DNA from: Cellulophaga sp. 20_2_10
GTDB taxonomy: Bacteria; Bacteroidota; Bacteroidia; Flavobacteriales; Flavobacteriaceae
DNA: 64,000 nt
Reading direction: 5' to 3'
Assembly (NCBI RefSeq): GCF_023476645.1
Contig: NZ_JAMCOJ010000002.1
Location: 405,561-469,560 of the forward strand
A program made the translations under genes and the position numbers. The notes beneath the pieces are model-generated. The model saw only the letters and a list, made by a program, of their open reading frames with translations. It made no database searches and had not been told where the DNA came from. This document shows, one piece after another, positions 1 through 10,000 of this stretch (positions are counted from its first letter, which is position 1; each line of letters opens with the position of its first letter).

Positions 1-863
1 TTTTCAAAAACAAGAGGAATTTGTATTTTACCACTGTTACCATTAGTTACCAAAAGGTTAGGGTTGTTAAATACTGCTCTTAAACTTACAGTACCCGTCT
101 TTGGGTTAACTTGACCTGTACTGGTTTGTATTTTTCCTTTTTCAGAATATGTACTACCGTTCGCTAATATTAAGTTTACTGCAGGATAATTGGCTAATTT
201 CTCTTTCAAAGTTTTACCTTCTGCTTTCTCTAAAAAGTCTAAATATTGAGTTTCATTTAAGCTAAAGAATGCATATACTTTACTAATATCACTAACAGTT
301 GTAAGAGGAGTAGGGTCACTAGGGCTAATTAATGTACCTTCTCTAAAGTTAATTGCACCAACATAACCATTTACAGGACTTTTAATTGTTGCATAGCCAA
401 TATTTGCACTTACACTGCTGTAATTAGCTTTTGCTTGTGCTAAATTTGCCTTTGCAGTCTCTAGCTGTACTGCACTAATAATGTTTTTTTCTACAAGAGG
501 CACTAATTTATCTACCTCTACTTGGGCTACATTAATACGTGCTTTTGCCGCACCAGCATCCTGACTTAAAGATTGTGTTTCTAGTCTAAATAAAACTTGA
601 CCTTTACGTACCTTTTGCCCTTCGTCTACTAATACACTTTTAATGTATCCAGATGTTTTAGCTCTAACATCACTATTTACAATACCTTCTATAGTTGTTG
701 GGTATTCTGTGTAACCTGTTACCGTTTTTGGTTGTAATTCTGCAACAGGAAAAGGTGCAGGTGGTGCCTGTGGAGCTTGCTGTTCTTGCTTGCTTCCACA
801 ACTTACAATGACAAGGAATACTGCCATTGGTATTAAAATTCTACTAATAGTTCTCTTTTTCAT
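1..863 (-). CDS. RND efflux periplasmic adaptor (MFP/HlyD family), partial
   Basis: The gene runs off the left edge; about 287 N-terminal codons are visible, with ATG at 861-863. The product starts with a lipoprotein signal ending in VIVSC (Cys22), followed by a Pro/Ala/Gln-rich linker. Then come a biotinyl-lipoyl-like segment (VRAKTSGYIKSVLVDEGQKV), a helical hairpin rich in Ala and Lys, and the returning lipoyl half (ATIKSPVNGYVGAINFREG). This is the standard layout of AcrA/MexA-type adaptors that join an inner-membrane RND pump to an outer-membrane channel. The GbsR-like regulator gene sits 12 bp upstream on the same strand, so the two are probably co-transcribed. The pump and channel genes would lie beyond the edge. 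The substrate cannot be told. Confidence 0.9.
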   Translation of the reverse strand, partial: MKKRTISRILIPMAVFLVIVSCGSKQEQQAPQAPPAPFPVAELQPKTVTGYTEYPTTIEGIVNSDVRAKTSGYIKSVLVDEGQKVRKGQVLFRLETQSLSQDAGAAKARINVAQVEVDKLVPLVEKNIISAVQLETAKANLAQAKANYSSVSANIGYATIKSPVNGYVGAINFREGTLISPSDPTPLTTVSDISKVYAFFSLNETQYLDFLEKAEGKTLKEKLANYPAVNLILANGSTYSEKGKIQTSTGQVNPKTGTVSLRAVFNNPNLLVTNGNSGKIQIPLVFE

Positions 864-875
864 CTTGCTTTATTT

Positions 876-1367
876 TTATAGGTTAATGTTGTCTATGTCT
901 AGTTTTGATATAGACGTAATTGCTTGGTTTAAAAATTGTATGTAATTGTTATGAAATGTTAAATCGAATTTTTCCTCTTCTAATGTTGTTTCTATATTAT
1001 TAATTTCTTTTTTATAACTTCTAACTTCTTCATGTAGTTCTTTTTCTATTTCCCATTTATGAATCATTGTGCTTATATGATTCTTAATTTTGTTGGTCGT
1101 AATTACATAATATTTTTTACGATCACCTGTTTTGGTAAAATATTCTATCTCTTTTAAATCTGATAAGTAATTTAAATGTGTAGAGATGGTACTTTTACTT
1201 GCACACAATACTGAAACTAAATCTTCAAATGTTGTTCCTATTTTTCCGGTAAGGATTATATAAGCTAAAATTCTTGATGCAACGGGAGCATATCCATTAT
1301 TTGCTTCTATATGTACTCCTAACTTTTCTATTAATGCACTTTTTTTTGTACAAATGTTTTTTTCCAT
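876..1367 (-). CDS. GbsR/MarR-family transcriptional regulator
   Basis: This 163-residue protein has a winged helix-turn-helix at about residues 25-95: a helix-turn-helix around LVSVLCASKSTISTHLNYL, then a wing ending near KKYYVIT. A charged helical C-terminal half (about 100-160) is probably the dimerisation region. The size and order fit the GbsR-like branch of MarR regulators that often head efflux operons in Flavobacteriia. The gene lies directly upstream of the RND adaptor. It has a -7 box and a perfect 7-bp-arm inverted repeat in its promoter, so autorepression of regulator plus pump is likely. The inducing ligand is unknown. The family call is firm; the regulatory role is inferred. Confidence 0.85.
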   Translation of the reverse strand: MEKNICTKKSALIEKLGVHIEANNGYAPVASRILAYIILTGKIGTTFEDLVSVLCASKSTISTHLNYLSDLKEIEYFTKTGDRKKYYVITTNKIKNHISTMIHKWEIEKELHEEVRSYKKEINNIETTLEEEKFDLTFHNNYIQFLNQAITSISKLDIDNINL

Positions 1368-1430
1368 TTGTTATATGTTTAATATTTATATTCTTTAGTA
1401 AAATCTCTTTTTGTGTAAAAAAAGAAAGTG

Positions 1431-1438
1431 CAAATATA
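1431..1438 (-). promoter_or_regulatory. -7 promoter box of the gbsR-efflux operon
   Basis: TATATTTG on the minus strand matches the Bacteroidota -7 consensus TAnnTTTG. Nineteen bases upstream lies TTCG, a weak match to the -33 element, and it falls inside the palindrome at 1445-1462. The implied leader before the ATG at 1367 is about 60 nt. Confidence 0.6.
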
Positions 1439-1444
1439 TAGTTG

Positions 1445-1462
1445 GTTCGGTGAGTACCGAAC
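1445..1462. promoter_or_regulatory. Operator-like palindrome of the GbsR regulator
   Basis: GTTCGGTGAGTACCGAAC is a perfect inverted repeat with 7-bp arms and a 4-bp centre. With one mismatch the arms extend to 10 bp (1442-1465). It overlaps the expected -33 position of the minus-strand promoter, the classical place for a MarR-type repressor. That the adjacent regulator binds here is inferred from position. Confidence 0.6.
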
Positions 1463-1620
1463 TAATCGAAGTTAATTAATTGTTAAAGCAATTATTATAA
1501 TTAAATTAATAACAATCAAGGTGTTATGTTGGTTATTTGCTTAATTAAAGCATTTTTTTATACTAATTTAGCGACTTAAATAACGCTTGTTTTTTTAATT
1601 ATGAACTACTGTATATGACA
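1463..1620. other. Non-coding spacer between the gbsR promoter and the terminators
   Basis: The interval from 1368 to 1770 lacks a gene. It holds the gbsR leader, promoter and operator, this very AT-rich spacer with no convincing reading frame or motif, and two terminator hairpins (1621-1666 and 1699-1734). Confidence 0.5.
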
Positions 1621-1666
1621 AAAAAGTCGCTTAAAAGAATGCTATTATTCTTTTAAGCGACTTTTT
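1621..1666. terminator. Bidirectional hairpin terminator
   Basis: A perfect 20-bp inverted repeat begins AAAAAGTCGCTTAAAAGAAT, followed by a 6-base loop and the exact complement. A-tract and T-tract flanks would make U-runs in either direction. It is the second of two terminators below susD and shields the gbsR operon from readthrough. Confidence 0.85.
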
Positions 1667-1689
1667 ATAAAGATGATTAGAACTTGGTG

Positions 1690-1734
1690 TAAAAAAAAGA
1701 TACGATAATTTAAGAAATCTTAAATTACCGTATC
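1690..1734 (-). terminator. Rho-independent terminator of the susC1-susD1 operon
   Basis: A 17-bp stem with one imperfect pair (1699-1715 with 1718-1734) and a 2-base loop is followed on the minus strand by a run of nine U residues (from 1698 down to 1690). It lies 36 bp after the susD1 stop codon. Confidence 0.85.
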
Positions 1735-1770
1735 AATTCAACTAAAAATCTAACTACTATATTTTAAGAA

Positions 1771-3315
1771 TTAATAACCAGCATTTTGATCTGCTTGTGT
1801 TAATTCTGAATTTTTTTCAATTTCTGTTTCCGGAATAGGGAACAAGTCATTTTTAGCAGTATAACCTGTGCCAGCTAATTCTGTTGCAGCTTTACCCCAA
1901 CGTACTAAATCCCAGAAACGTTGTCCTTCATGAGCTAATTCTAAAAACTTTTCGTTTACAATGGCTTCAAATAAATCGTCACCAGCTAAAGATGCATCTA
2001 CATTTGCTAAACCAGCTCTGTTTCTAACTTTATTTAACTCAGTTCTAGCTTGTCCGTCTTTACTGTCTTTATTATACGCTTCTGCAGCTAATAATAAAAC
2101 TTCTGCATAACGGAACAGTTTATAGTTTGTACCATAATTTAATTCCTTAACACCGTCAGAACTTGTATCTTCTTCTTTTGTAGCATATTTAATTCTAATA
2201 CCACCTTCGTAATCCCAAACAGCACCACCAGTTGCAAGAGATTGGTCTACACCACCACCAGCAGCTATTAATTCTGCTTCTGTCATAACAGTAGCTACTT
2301 TTCTTTCTGTGTCGCCAGCAGCATCAAAAGCGTTCATTAATTTTGCAGTTGGTAGGTTAAAACCCCAACCGTTTATTAAACCTATAGTAGAAACATCAAA
2401 AATACCGTCTCCACGTGGGCCCATTAACTGTATATGTATGTTGTTCTCGTTTCTACCTCCCCAGGCAAAGTTACCCCAGTCTCTTCCGGTAGTAGAAATA
2501 AAACCAATTTCGAATAAAGATTCTGGTCCAAATTCGTGATTAATACTCCACACATCTTCTGGATTTGTAGCTAAATCGTGAGCTGGATTAGCAATTACAT
2601 CTTCGAAAAAAGGAATTGCTTCGCCATGTTTACCTTCAAAAACTAATACTTTACCCATTAGTGCTTGTGCAGCACCTTTAGAAGCTCTAAAGTTATCTGC
2701 TAATGCAGATTTATCTTTTAAACCAGCAATTGCATCTGTTAAGTCTAACTTTATTTGGGTATAAATATCTGCTCTAGAAGATTTAGCAATTCCAAATTCT
2801 GTAGCAGAAGCAGGTATTGTTAATCTTAAAGGAATATCACCAAACATAGTTGTAAGCTCAAAATAAGACCAAGCTCTTAAAAACTTAGCTTCAGCTAAAG
2901 CTTCTTCTTTGTTGCTTAATTCACTATCCTTAATGTTTTCTATAACTAAGTTTGATAAAGAAATTGTTCTGTAAAACAAATCCCAAACGCTTCTTATAGA
3001 TTGGTTAGATGTAGATACGTTAGCGTAATCATCTATATCTTGCAATTGTGGTTGATCATCACTGTTACCACCAGCGGCATTCATATCATCTCCAGGTAAT
3101 TGCTTTACCAAAAATGCACTGTTCCAATCTACAGAGTAGTTGTGTTGCATTAGATCATATATACCCACAACAGCAGCATCTACATTTTCTTCTTCAAGAA
3201 AAAATGTTGCTAGGTCTTCACCATCCTCACGCGGATTGGTTGTAAAATCTTCACTACATGAAGTAACTCCTCCTATTAATAGGATAGTTACCATTGTTAC
3301 TATAATTTTTTTCAT
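1771..3315 (-). CDS. SusD/RagB-family glycan-binding lipoprotein (pair 1)
   Basis: This 514-residue outer-membrane lipoprotein has a signal ending GGVTSC (Cys20), so it should be lipid-anchored and surface-exposed as the lid on its SusC partner. The N-terminal part carries SusD-type tetratricopeptide helices (EEALAEAKFLRAWSYFELTTMFGDIPL, about residues 130-160). The C-terminal RagB segment has the family ending (NEKFLELAHEGQRFWDLVRWGKA, then LFPIPETEI). The length is normal. It starts 18 bp after susC1 on the same strand and ends before a strong terminator, so the pair forms one operon. No enzyme gene is in this operon, so the ligand is not given by its immediate neighbours. A sulfated galactan is inferred from the wider region. 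Confidence 0.93.
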   Translation of the reverse strand: MKKIIVTMVTILLIGGVTSCSEDFTTNPREDGEDLATFFLEEENVDAAVVGIYDLMQHNYSVDWNSAFLVKQLPGDDMNAAGGNSDDQPQLQDIDDYANVSTSNQSIRSVWDLFYRTISLSNLVIENIKDSELSNKEEALAEAKFLRAWSYFELTTMFGDIPLRLTIPASATEFGIAKSSRADIYTQIKLDLTDAIAGLKDKSALADNFRASKGAAQALMGKVLVFEGKHGEAIPFFEDVIANPAHDLATNPEDVWSINHEFGPESLFEIGFISTTGRDWGNFAWGGRNENNIHIQLMGPRGDGIFDVSTIGLINGWGFNLPTAKLMNAFDAAGDTERKVATVMTEAELIAAGGGVDQSLATGGAVWDYEGGIRIKYATKEEDTSSDGVKELNYGTNYKLFRYAEVLLLAAEAYNKDSKDGQARTELNKVRNRAGLANVDASLAGDDLFEAIVNEKFLELAHEGQRFWDLVRWGKAATELAGTGYTAKNDLFPIPETEIEKNSELTQADQNAGY

Positions 3316-3333
3316 AATAATATATCTATTTTA

Positions 3334-6300
3334 TTAAAAGTCTAATGAAATACCAAAAACAGTTTTAGCAGCTGTAGGATAAAAACCTCTGTCTACACCA
3401 ATAGAGTTATAGCTAAAGTTTCCAATTTCTGGATCTAAACCTTTGTAATCTGTAAATGTAAAGTAGTCGTCTAGAGATACATACATTCTTAAATTGTTAA
3501 TGCGTAGTTTTTCTGCAATTTTCTTAGGTAATGTATACCCAACTTGTATTTGCTTAATTCTCATATAAGAACCGTCTTCTACCATTAAATCTGTATCGTA
3601 AGAATCTATAACATTAGCTGCTCCTGGAAAAGTAGCAACATCACCAGGTTGTGTCCATCTTTCGTTATAGAAATGTACTGGTTTGTTAGTTATAGGTCTA
3701 GAAGGTTGGTGGTACGTAGCAAAAATATCGTTACCAATAGTACCTTGAAACTGTACATTAAAATCAATAGCTTTGTATCCTAAAGCAATGTTACCACCAA
3801 ACAATACATCTGGGTGAGGAGAGCCTACATTAACTTTATCTGCATTATTTATGATGTTATCACCATTAGTATCTACCTTAATAACTTCACCAGTTGCAGT
3901 ATCTATACCATTAGTTTCGTAACCGTAAAAGTACCAAGAAGGTTGCCCTTGTGTAAAACGTGTAACACCATCTGGATTCTGTTGTGCACCAGCACCAATT
4001 ATAGATGCACCTTCTGGTACAAATAAAATTTCTGTTACTTCATTTTTTAGGGTTGATAAGTTAGCGTTAATATCATACCTAAAACCACTACTAGTTGTAT
4101 CTCCGTAGCCTAGTTCAAATTCCCAACCTTTGTTTTCTATAGTACCAGCGTTAAATTCGTTAGACTGAAAACCAGCAGAACCAGGAGTAATTAAACTACC
4201 ATCATTAACAATAGCATCTCTTGTAGTCTTTTTGTAATAATCTACAGATAAGGTTAATCTGTTTTCAAAAGCTCTAAAATCTGCACCAAAATCTAACTGT
4301 TCAGATGTTTCCCAAACTAAATTAGGGTTAGAGTAACCAGAAATCTGTGCTCCTGTTAAACCTTCGTAGTTTATACCTGTACCGTTAATTGCTCTAATAA
4401 CATACGTTTTGTCAGAGTTACCAATAAGGTTACTTCTACTCCCGTTTTGTCCCCAACTAGCTCTTAATTTAGCATAGTTTATTTTAGAATCTTCTTTCCA
4501 GAAATCTTCTTTAGATAATAACCAACCTGCAGAAAAAGCAGGGAAAGTACCAGCCTTATTAGCACTTGGGAATTTATCAGATCTATCTCTTCTTATAGAT
4601 GTTTCAAATAAATATTTACCCGCAAAATCATAAGATAACCTACCGTACATAGAAACCATATTATCAGGGGCAGGTAAAATATCCTTAACTTCTACAGTGT
4701 AACCAGGTAAGTCTAAATCGAATCCAGTAAATTGATCTATGTCTACAGAACCATTTCTAGATAATGTTGTTTTAAATCTTGTTTGCTCAGCAGAATAACC
4801 AGCTAATAACGTAAAATTATGGTCGTTGATAGACTTAGTGTATGTTGCAAAGTTTTCCCACAACCACTTTTTAGTTTCGTACTTAGTTTGTGATGTCGTG
4901 TATTTAGTATTTGAAGCTTCAGAAGAAACGTAATACGGATTTACATTGTTTCTTACTTCAGTTTCTCCATTTTCATATCCAAATCTAGATGTAAAAGAGA
5001 ATCCTTCAAATAAATTAAATTTTAAATAAGCAGAACCTAAAAACTGATTTGTATCTGTAATAGTTTTATTAATACTGTTCGCAAATGCTACAGGGTTAAT
5101 TACCTCACCAGTAGAATAACTTGGATATCCATATACATTACCATTACTATCTGTTAATAATGGTACATTGTTATTTGCCGCCTTATCTATTACAGATTGT
5201 GGTACTGCACCATTAGCATAAGTAGCAGGAGTTAATGGGTCTATAATTAACATATTTTGTATAACACCTCTAGTGTCACTGTTTTCTTGTATACCGTTTT
5301 TGTCTGTAATAGAGTAGGTAGCATTTACGCCAGCTTCTAGCCATTTAGTTACATCTACTTTTACGTTAGCTCTAAATGTAGAACGCTCAAAAGAAGAATT
5401 TCCTTTACCTACAATACCATCTTGGTTTAAGTTAGATGCAGACATATAGTAAGATAATTTTTCTGTTGCTCCAGAAAGGTTAACATCATTTCTAAACATA
5501 AAAGCATCGTTAAATGTTTCGTCTATCCAATCTGTATCATAACCGTTATTAACAACATTGGCTTGTCCTGCTTCGTTCATATACTTTACAAACTGATCAG
5601 CATTCATTAAATCCATTTTGGTTTTAACTGTTTGTATTGCTATTTGTGTGTTAAAGCCAACTTTTAAACCACCAATTTTACCTTTTTTAGTTGTAATAAT
5701 TACAACACCATTTGCACCTTCTGTACCATATATTGCAGCAGAAGCAGCATCTTTTAAAATTTCTAAATTAGCAATGTCTCCAGGAGCTATATCTACTATA
5801 GAAGAAGTTTTCATACCATCTACTATATATAAAGGATCTGAGTTACCACTAGAACCAGCACCTCTAATTCTAATTTTTGCTCCAGAACCTGGCGCACCAG
5901 AAGAAGAAGAAACACTAACACCAGAAGTTCTACCTTGTAATACTTGTTCTACTCTTTGACCAGATGCGCTTTTAATGTCTTCGCTATCTATGCTAGAGAT
6001 GGCACCAGTTACTAAGCTCTTTTTCTTAGAACCGTAACCTACAATAACAACTTCGTCAAGGGCTTGTGCGTCCTCTTTTAGTGTTACGTTTATTGTTGTT
6101 TTGCTACCAATAAGAATTGTCTGAGCTACCATACTTATATAGGTAAACTCTAGTTTGTCCGTAGCCTTAGTGTTTTCAATAGTATAGTTACCATCAAAAT
6201 CTGTACTGGTACCATTAGTGGTTCCAGATACAAGAACAGTTACGCCACCTAGCGGAATACCGCTTTGGTCTGTAACAACTCCGCTTACAGTTTTTGTCTG

Positions 6301-6366
6301 CGAGAATGCTGCTTGTGTAAAGATAATTACCAGTGTAGCAATCACGTATTTTAACCTTATTATCAT
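3334..6366 (-). CDS. SusC/RagA-family TonB-dependent outer-membrane transporter (pair 1)
   Basis: This 1010-residue protein imports oligosaccharides across the outer membrane using TonB energy. It has a signal peptide (about 1-23, ending AAFSQ). A carboxypeptidase-D-like regulatory domain follows (about 25-100, GVVTDQSGIPLGGVTVLV). Then come a TonB box region (DEVVIVGYG, about 103-111), a plug domain (about 115-225, containing LYIVDGMK and SAAIYGTEGANGVVIITTKKG) and a C-terminal beta-barrel ending in the aromatic terminus GISLDF. This is the SusC layout at full length. The gene is followed by its susD partner. The 709-bp region upstream carries a promoter box, TWTGCA repeats and a tiny open frame, so transcription is probably controlled by HTCS-1, encoded just beyond. 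Confidence 0.94.
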   Translation of the reverse strand: MIIRLKYVIATLVIIFTQAAFSQTKTVSGVVTDQSGIPLGGVTVLVSGTTNGTSTDFDGNYTIENTKATDKLEFTYISMVAQTILIGSKTTINVTLKEDAQALDEVVIVGYGSKKKSLVTGAISSIDSEDIKSASGQRVEQVLQGRTSGVSVSSSSGAPGSGAKIRIRGAGSSGNSDPLYIVDGMKTSSIVDIAPGDIANLEILKDAASAAIYGTEGANGVVIITTKKGKIGGLKVGFNTQIAIQTVKTKMDLMNADQFVKYMNEAGQANVVNNGYDTDWIDETFNDAFMFRNDVNLSGATEKLSYYMSASNLNQDGIVGKGNSSFERSTFRANVKVDVTKWLEAGVNATYSITDKNGIQENSDTRGVIQNMLIIDPLTPATYANGAVPQSVIDKAANNNVPLLTDSNGNVYGYPSYSTGEVINPVAFANSINKTITDTNQFLGSAYLKFNLFEGFSFTSRFGYENGETEVRNNVNPYYVSSEASNTKYTTSQTKYETKKWLWENFATYTKSINDHNFTLLAGYSAEQTRFKTTLSRNGSVDIDQFTGFDLDLPGYTVEVKDILPAPDNMVSMYGRLSYDFAGKYLFETSIRRDRSDKFPSANKAGTFPAFSAGWLLSKEDFWKEDSKINYAKLRASWGQNGSRSNLIGNSDKTYVIRAINGTGINYEGLTGAQISGYSNPNLVWETSEQLDFGADFRAFENRLTLSVDYYKKTTRDAIVNDGSLITPGSAGFQSNEFNAGTIENKGWEFELGYGDTTSSGFRYDINANLSTLKNEVTEILFVPEGASIIGAGAQQNPDGVTRFTQGQPSWYFYGYETNGIDTATGEVIKVDTNGDNIINNADKVNVGSPHPDVLFGGNIALGYKAIDFNVQFQGTIGNDIFATYHQPSRPITNKPVHFYNERWTQPGDVATFPGAANVIDSYDTDLMVEDGSYMRIKQIQVGYTLPKKIAEKLRINNLRMYVSLDDYFTFTDYKGLDPEIGNFSYNSIGVDRGFYPTAAKTVFGISLDF

Positions 6367-6514
6367 ATTAAAAAGTTTAAGTTAGTAAATTAGTTTTTTG
6401 TGAGTTATAATTGTTTAGTTTTTAGTTTTAATTCGTTTTTGGGTTGTTTGTCATAGGCTTTCTTCATTAATTATATAGTTATTCTAGTTGTTACGTTTTG
6501 TAAAAAGTTATTGT

Positions 6515-6613
6515 TTATATTATGTAAGTAATAATAAAAACGAGGAGTGCAATTATTGCTGCTATTAAGCCAATTTCTACGATGCGTCTCCATCTGGAAT
6601 AGTTAATCTTCAT
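6515..6613 (-). CDS. Possible 32-residue single-span membrane peptide
   Basis: ATG at 6611-6613 opens a 32-codon frame ending TAA at 6515-6517. The product begins MKINYSRWRRIVEIG and continues as an unbroken hydrophobic stretch of about 17 residues (LIAAIIALLVFIITYII). This gives the positive-inside plus one transmembrane helix pattern of small membrane proteins. A TATATTTG box lies only 5 bp upstream of the ATG, so the message would be leaderless or nearly so, and would continue into susC1 about 150 bp below. It may be a genuine peptide, a regulatory leader peptide, or chance in AT-rich DNA. No known family is claimed. Confidence 0.45.
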   Translation of the reverse strand: MKINYSRWRRIVEIGLIAAIIALLVFIITYII

Positions 6614-7075
6614 AGTTCCAAATATATATAAAGAACCCTGCTAGTTGGTAAAACATATAAAGCGTTTATGACAGGATTTGCAGCAATATGCAGTAATACC
6701 AGGTATTTGCAACATTTGTAGCATTGTATGCAACATACCTTTTAGTAGCGGGGAGTTTGTTGTGGTGCTGTAGTACTATGGTTATAGTAATTTGTGTGTT
6801 TGTGGGTACTAAATATCTTAATTCTTTTGTAGTTAAAACTAATTATGAAATACAGAATACATGAAAACGATGTCTATGCTTCTGTGGTTTTAGTTGTATT
6901 TGTAAGATATATGAAGCTCTTTACAACACACCCTTACGAGGTAATTAAGTAGTAGTATTGTACCATAAAAAGAATTGTAATAACCTTTGTATTAGACGTA
7001 AATATGTATTGTATTTAGTACCTGTATTGATTAAAGAAAAGTAATTGATTAAATAGGCTTAAGTTAACTTTAGAA
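6614..7075. other. Regulatory gap between HTCS-1 and susC1
   Basis: No convincing gene is visible here. Besides the promoter box, TWTGCA occurs four times on the plus strand within 56 bp: 6677-6682, 6687-6692, 6706-6711 and 6727-6732. The last two sit inside the 10-mers TTTGCAACAT and TATGCAACAT, exactly 21 bp apart, a spacing that suits AraC-type tandem binding. An 11-mer, TTTGTAGCATT (6715-6725), recurs upstream of susC2 at 40268-40278. The part from about 6740 to 7075 shows nothing clear. Confidence 0.45.
6619..6626 (-). promoter_or_regulatory. -7 promoter box upstream of the small peptide and susC1
   Basis: TATATTTG on the minus strand matches TAnnTTTG exactly. No good -33 TTTG is seen at the usual 19-21 bp spacing, as expected if an activator such as HTCS-1 is required. 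Confidence 0.5.
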
Positions 7076-10000
7076 CTAGGAGTCTGTTGGTTTAATATCT
7101 GTGGGTAGCAGGTCAAAATAGTTTTTAAAACACTTTGTAAAGTAAGATGGAGAAGAGAACCCTACTTTATAAGATACCTCACTAATATTTGTGTTACCCA
7201 TTTCTATAATTTGTTTCGCTTTTTGTAAACGTATATTTCTTAAGAACTCAATTGCCGTTTGGTTGGTAAGTGCTTTTATTTTTCTGTAAAACTGACTTCT
7301 ACTCAAGTTTAATTCATATGCTAATGACTCTACATTTAGGTCCGGATCTCCTATGTTCTCATTAATGTATACAAGTACTTTTTGTATAAACTCTTTATCT
7401 AAAGAAGTTGTATTTATATTTTTAGGCACATCATTTATTAAACTAAAATATTTATTAAAAATGAGTTGTCTACTGGTTATGAGTTGCGAAACTCTTAATT
7501 TAAGTAATCGCATATCAAAAGGTTTAACCATATAGGCATCTGCGCCTTTTTCTATGCCCTCTATACGGTCGTCTATCCTAGCTTTTGCAGTAAGCATTAG
7601 TAGTGGTATATGGCTTGTCTTTAGGTCATTTTTAATGCTTTCACAGAACTTATAGCCATTCATTTCTGGCATAATAATATCTGTAATTATAACATCGGGC
7701 AAAGCTTCTTTTGCAATTTTTAAACCTTCTAATCCATTTACTGCGGTTAATACTCTATACAAATGTTTTAGTTCGTTTTTTAGATAATTTCTTAGTTCAG
7801 TATTGTCTTCAACTATTAGGAGCGAGTGTAGATTAGAGCTGTTTTCTATCTCTAAAGTATCCATTTGGGTGTCTATTTCTTCTGAAGAAAAGCGTTCTTG
7901 TTTAGCGTTAATACTAACGGCATCTTGTAAAATTTCATCTTCGGAGAAATGAGATTTACCTGCAGGGAGTATAATTTTAAACTTTGTGCCTTTACCAACA
8001 ATACTATTAACCTCTACTTTACCTTTGTGTAGTTGTACAAAACTTTTTACAACCTCTAAGCCAATACCTGTGCCATCATAATATGTTTTGTTAAGGTTGT
8101 CTACTTGGTAAAAGCGCTCAAAAATTCGTTTTACTTGTTCTTTTTTTAATCCGGGACCAGTATCAGAAATCGTAATTTTAATTGCACTAACTGGCCTGGT
8201 GGTATTAACAAGCGGTAGTATTGCTAGTGTACTTTTTGGTTCTAATTTAATTTTTATAGCTCCTCCATTAGGAGTAACCTTCATTGCATTAGATAAAATA
8301 TTAAATATTATTTTTTCTAATTTGTTCTCATCCGCCCAGATAGCTAAATCTTCTATAGTAGAGCTAACCCATAAATTAATGTTTTTAGAATTTGCTTCTT
8401 CTTTAAAATGACTTGCAATTTCCTTAGTAAAAGCAATAAGGTTAAGTTCTCTTACTTTAATATTTATTTTGTTAAGTTCTAATTTTCTAAAATCTAAAAG
8501 CTCATTTATTAATCGGTAAAGTCTATCTGTGTTTTTATGTATTATGTTTAGTTTTTCTTTAGTACGAGCAGGTAAACTAATAGTACTATCGTTAATAATA
8601 TCTTCTAATGGATTTAAAATAAGTGTTAAAGGTGTTCTAAATTCGTGAGAGATATTTGTAAAAAACTGAAATTTTTTCTCGTCTAAATCTTTTTCTTGCA
8701 GTCTTTTATCCCTTTCATTATTAATAAGCTGTTTCTCTTTTATTCTGCTTTGTGTCATTTTATTTAAAATGTACACACCCAAAAGAAAAAGAATAACATA
8801 GGCCAATAGTGCCCAAATGTTTTTCCACCAAGGGGGCAATATTGTAATTTTTAATTCCAACGGATCTTCATTCCAAACGCCATCATTATTAGATGCTTTT
8901 AGTTTAAAAACATAATTGCCAGCATCTAAATTTGTGTAAGTAGCATTTCTGGTATTACCAACATAGTTCCAGTTTTTCTCGTATCCTTCTAAATAATAAG
9001 CATATTCATTTTTTTCTGGCCTTGTGTAGTTAATACCAGAATATTCTATTGTAAAAACAGACTGTTTGCTGCTTAATGTTAAGCTATCTGTTTCTGATAT
9101 AACTTTTTTTAAGGGCGATTTAGCTTGTATTGGGGTAACCTTTTTATTAAAAAGTTTAAAATCTGTTAGGTAAATAGAAGTTAGTGTTTTGTTGGTTTGT
9201 ATATTTTTAGGATTAAAATAATCTACACCCTTATAATTACCAAAATACAGTTTTCCTTCACTGTCTTTATAGGTTGCATTTATATTAAAGTCGTTAGATA
9301 ATAAACCGTCGTTACTTGTGTAATTAGTAATGCTATTATCTTTTTCTATAATTTTAGAGATACCTGCGTTACCTGTAACCCAAATGTTACCATCTGTACA
9401 TTCTATAATTCCAGATACATTTTCTTCGGTTAAACCATTAAATTTATTATACCATTTAAAGCTATCTTCTGCTACATTGTATTTGCACAGACCTGCACCT
9501 TTAGTGCCAATCCATATACTTCCTTTGCTGTCTTCATGTAGTGTTAAAATATGGCTAGCACTTGCTTGGTTTTTGTATTCTTTAGACATCCTAGCAGACA
9601 TTGGAGTGACAATAAAATTACCATTGTTTGTTTTTTTAACTCTAAATAACCCTAAAGTTGTACCAAGCCAAATATTATCTTCATGATCTATTAAAACTTT
9701 CCAGATATCACTAATAGTAATATCATTTTTTACAAAAATTTCTGTATTATGATGCGTAATTTTTTTAGTTTTTGGGTTGTAGGAATGTAAACCTCTATAA
9801 AACGATCCTATCCAAATAGTTCCTTCAGAATCTTCATCTATACTAAGAACGGTGTTAGAACTTAAATTACCATTGGTGTTTTCTATGTTAAAGTGAGTAA
9901 ACTTAGTTTCTCCTTTTCTTAACATGTATATACCATTATCCCAACTAGTCGCCCAGATATTTTCTTTGCTATCTATAAAAATAGCTTCTATATAATCACT

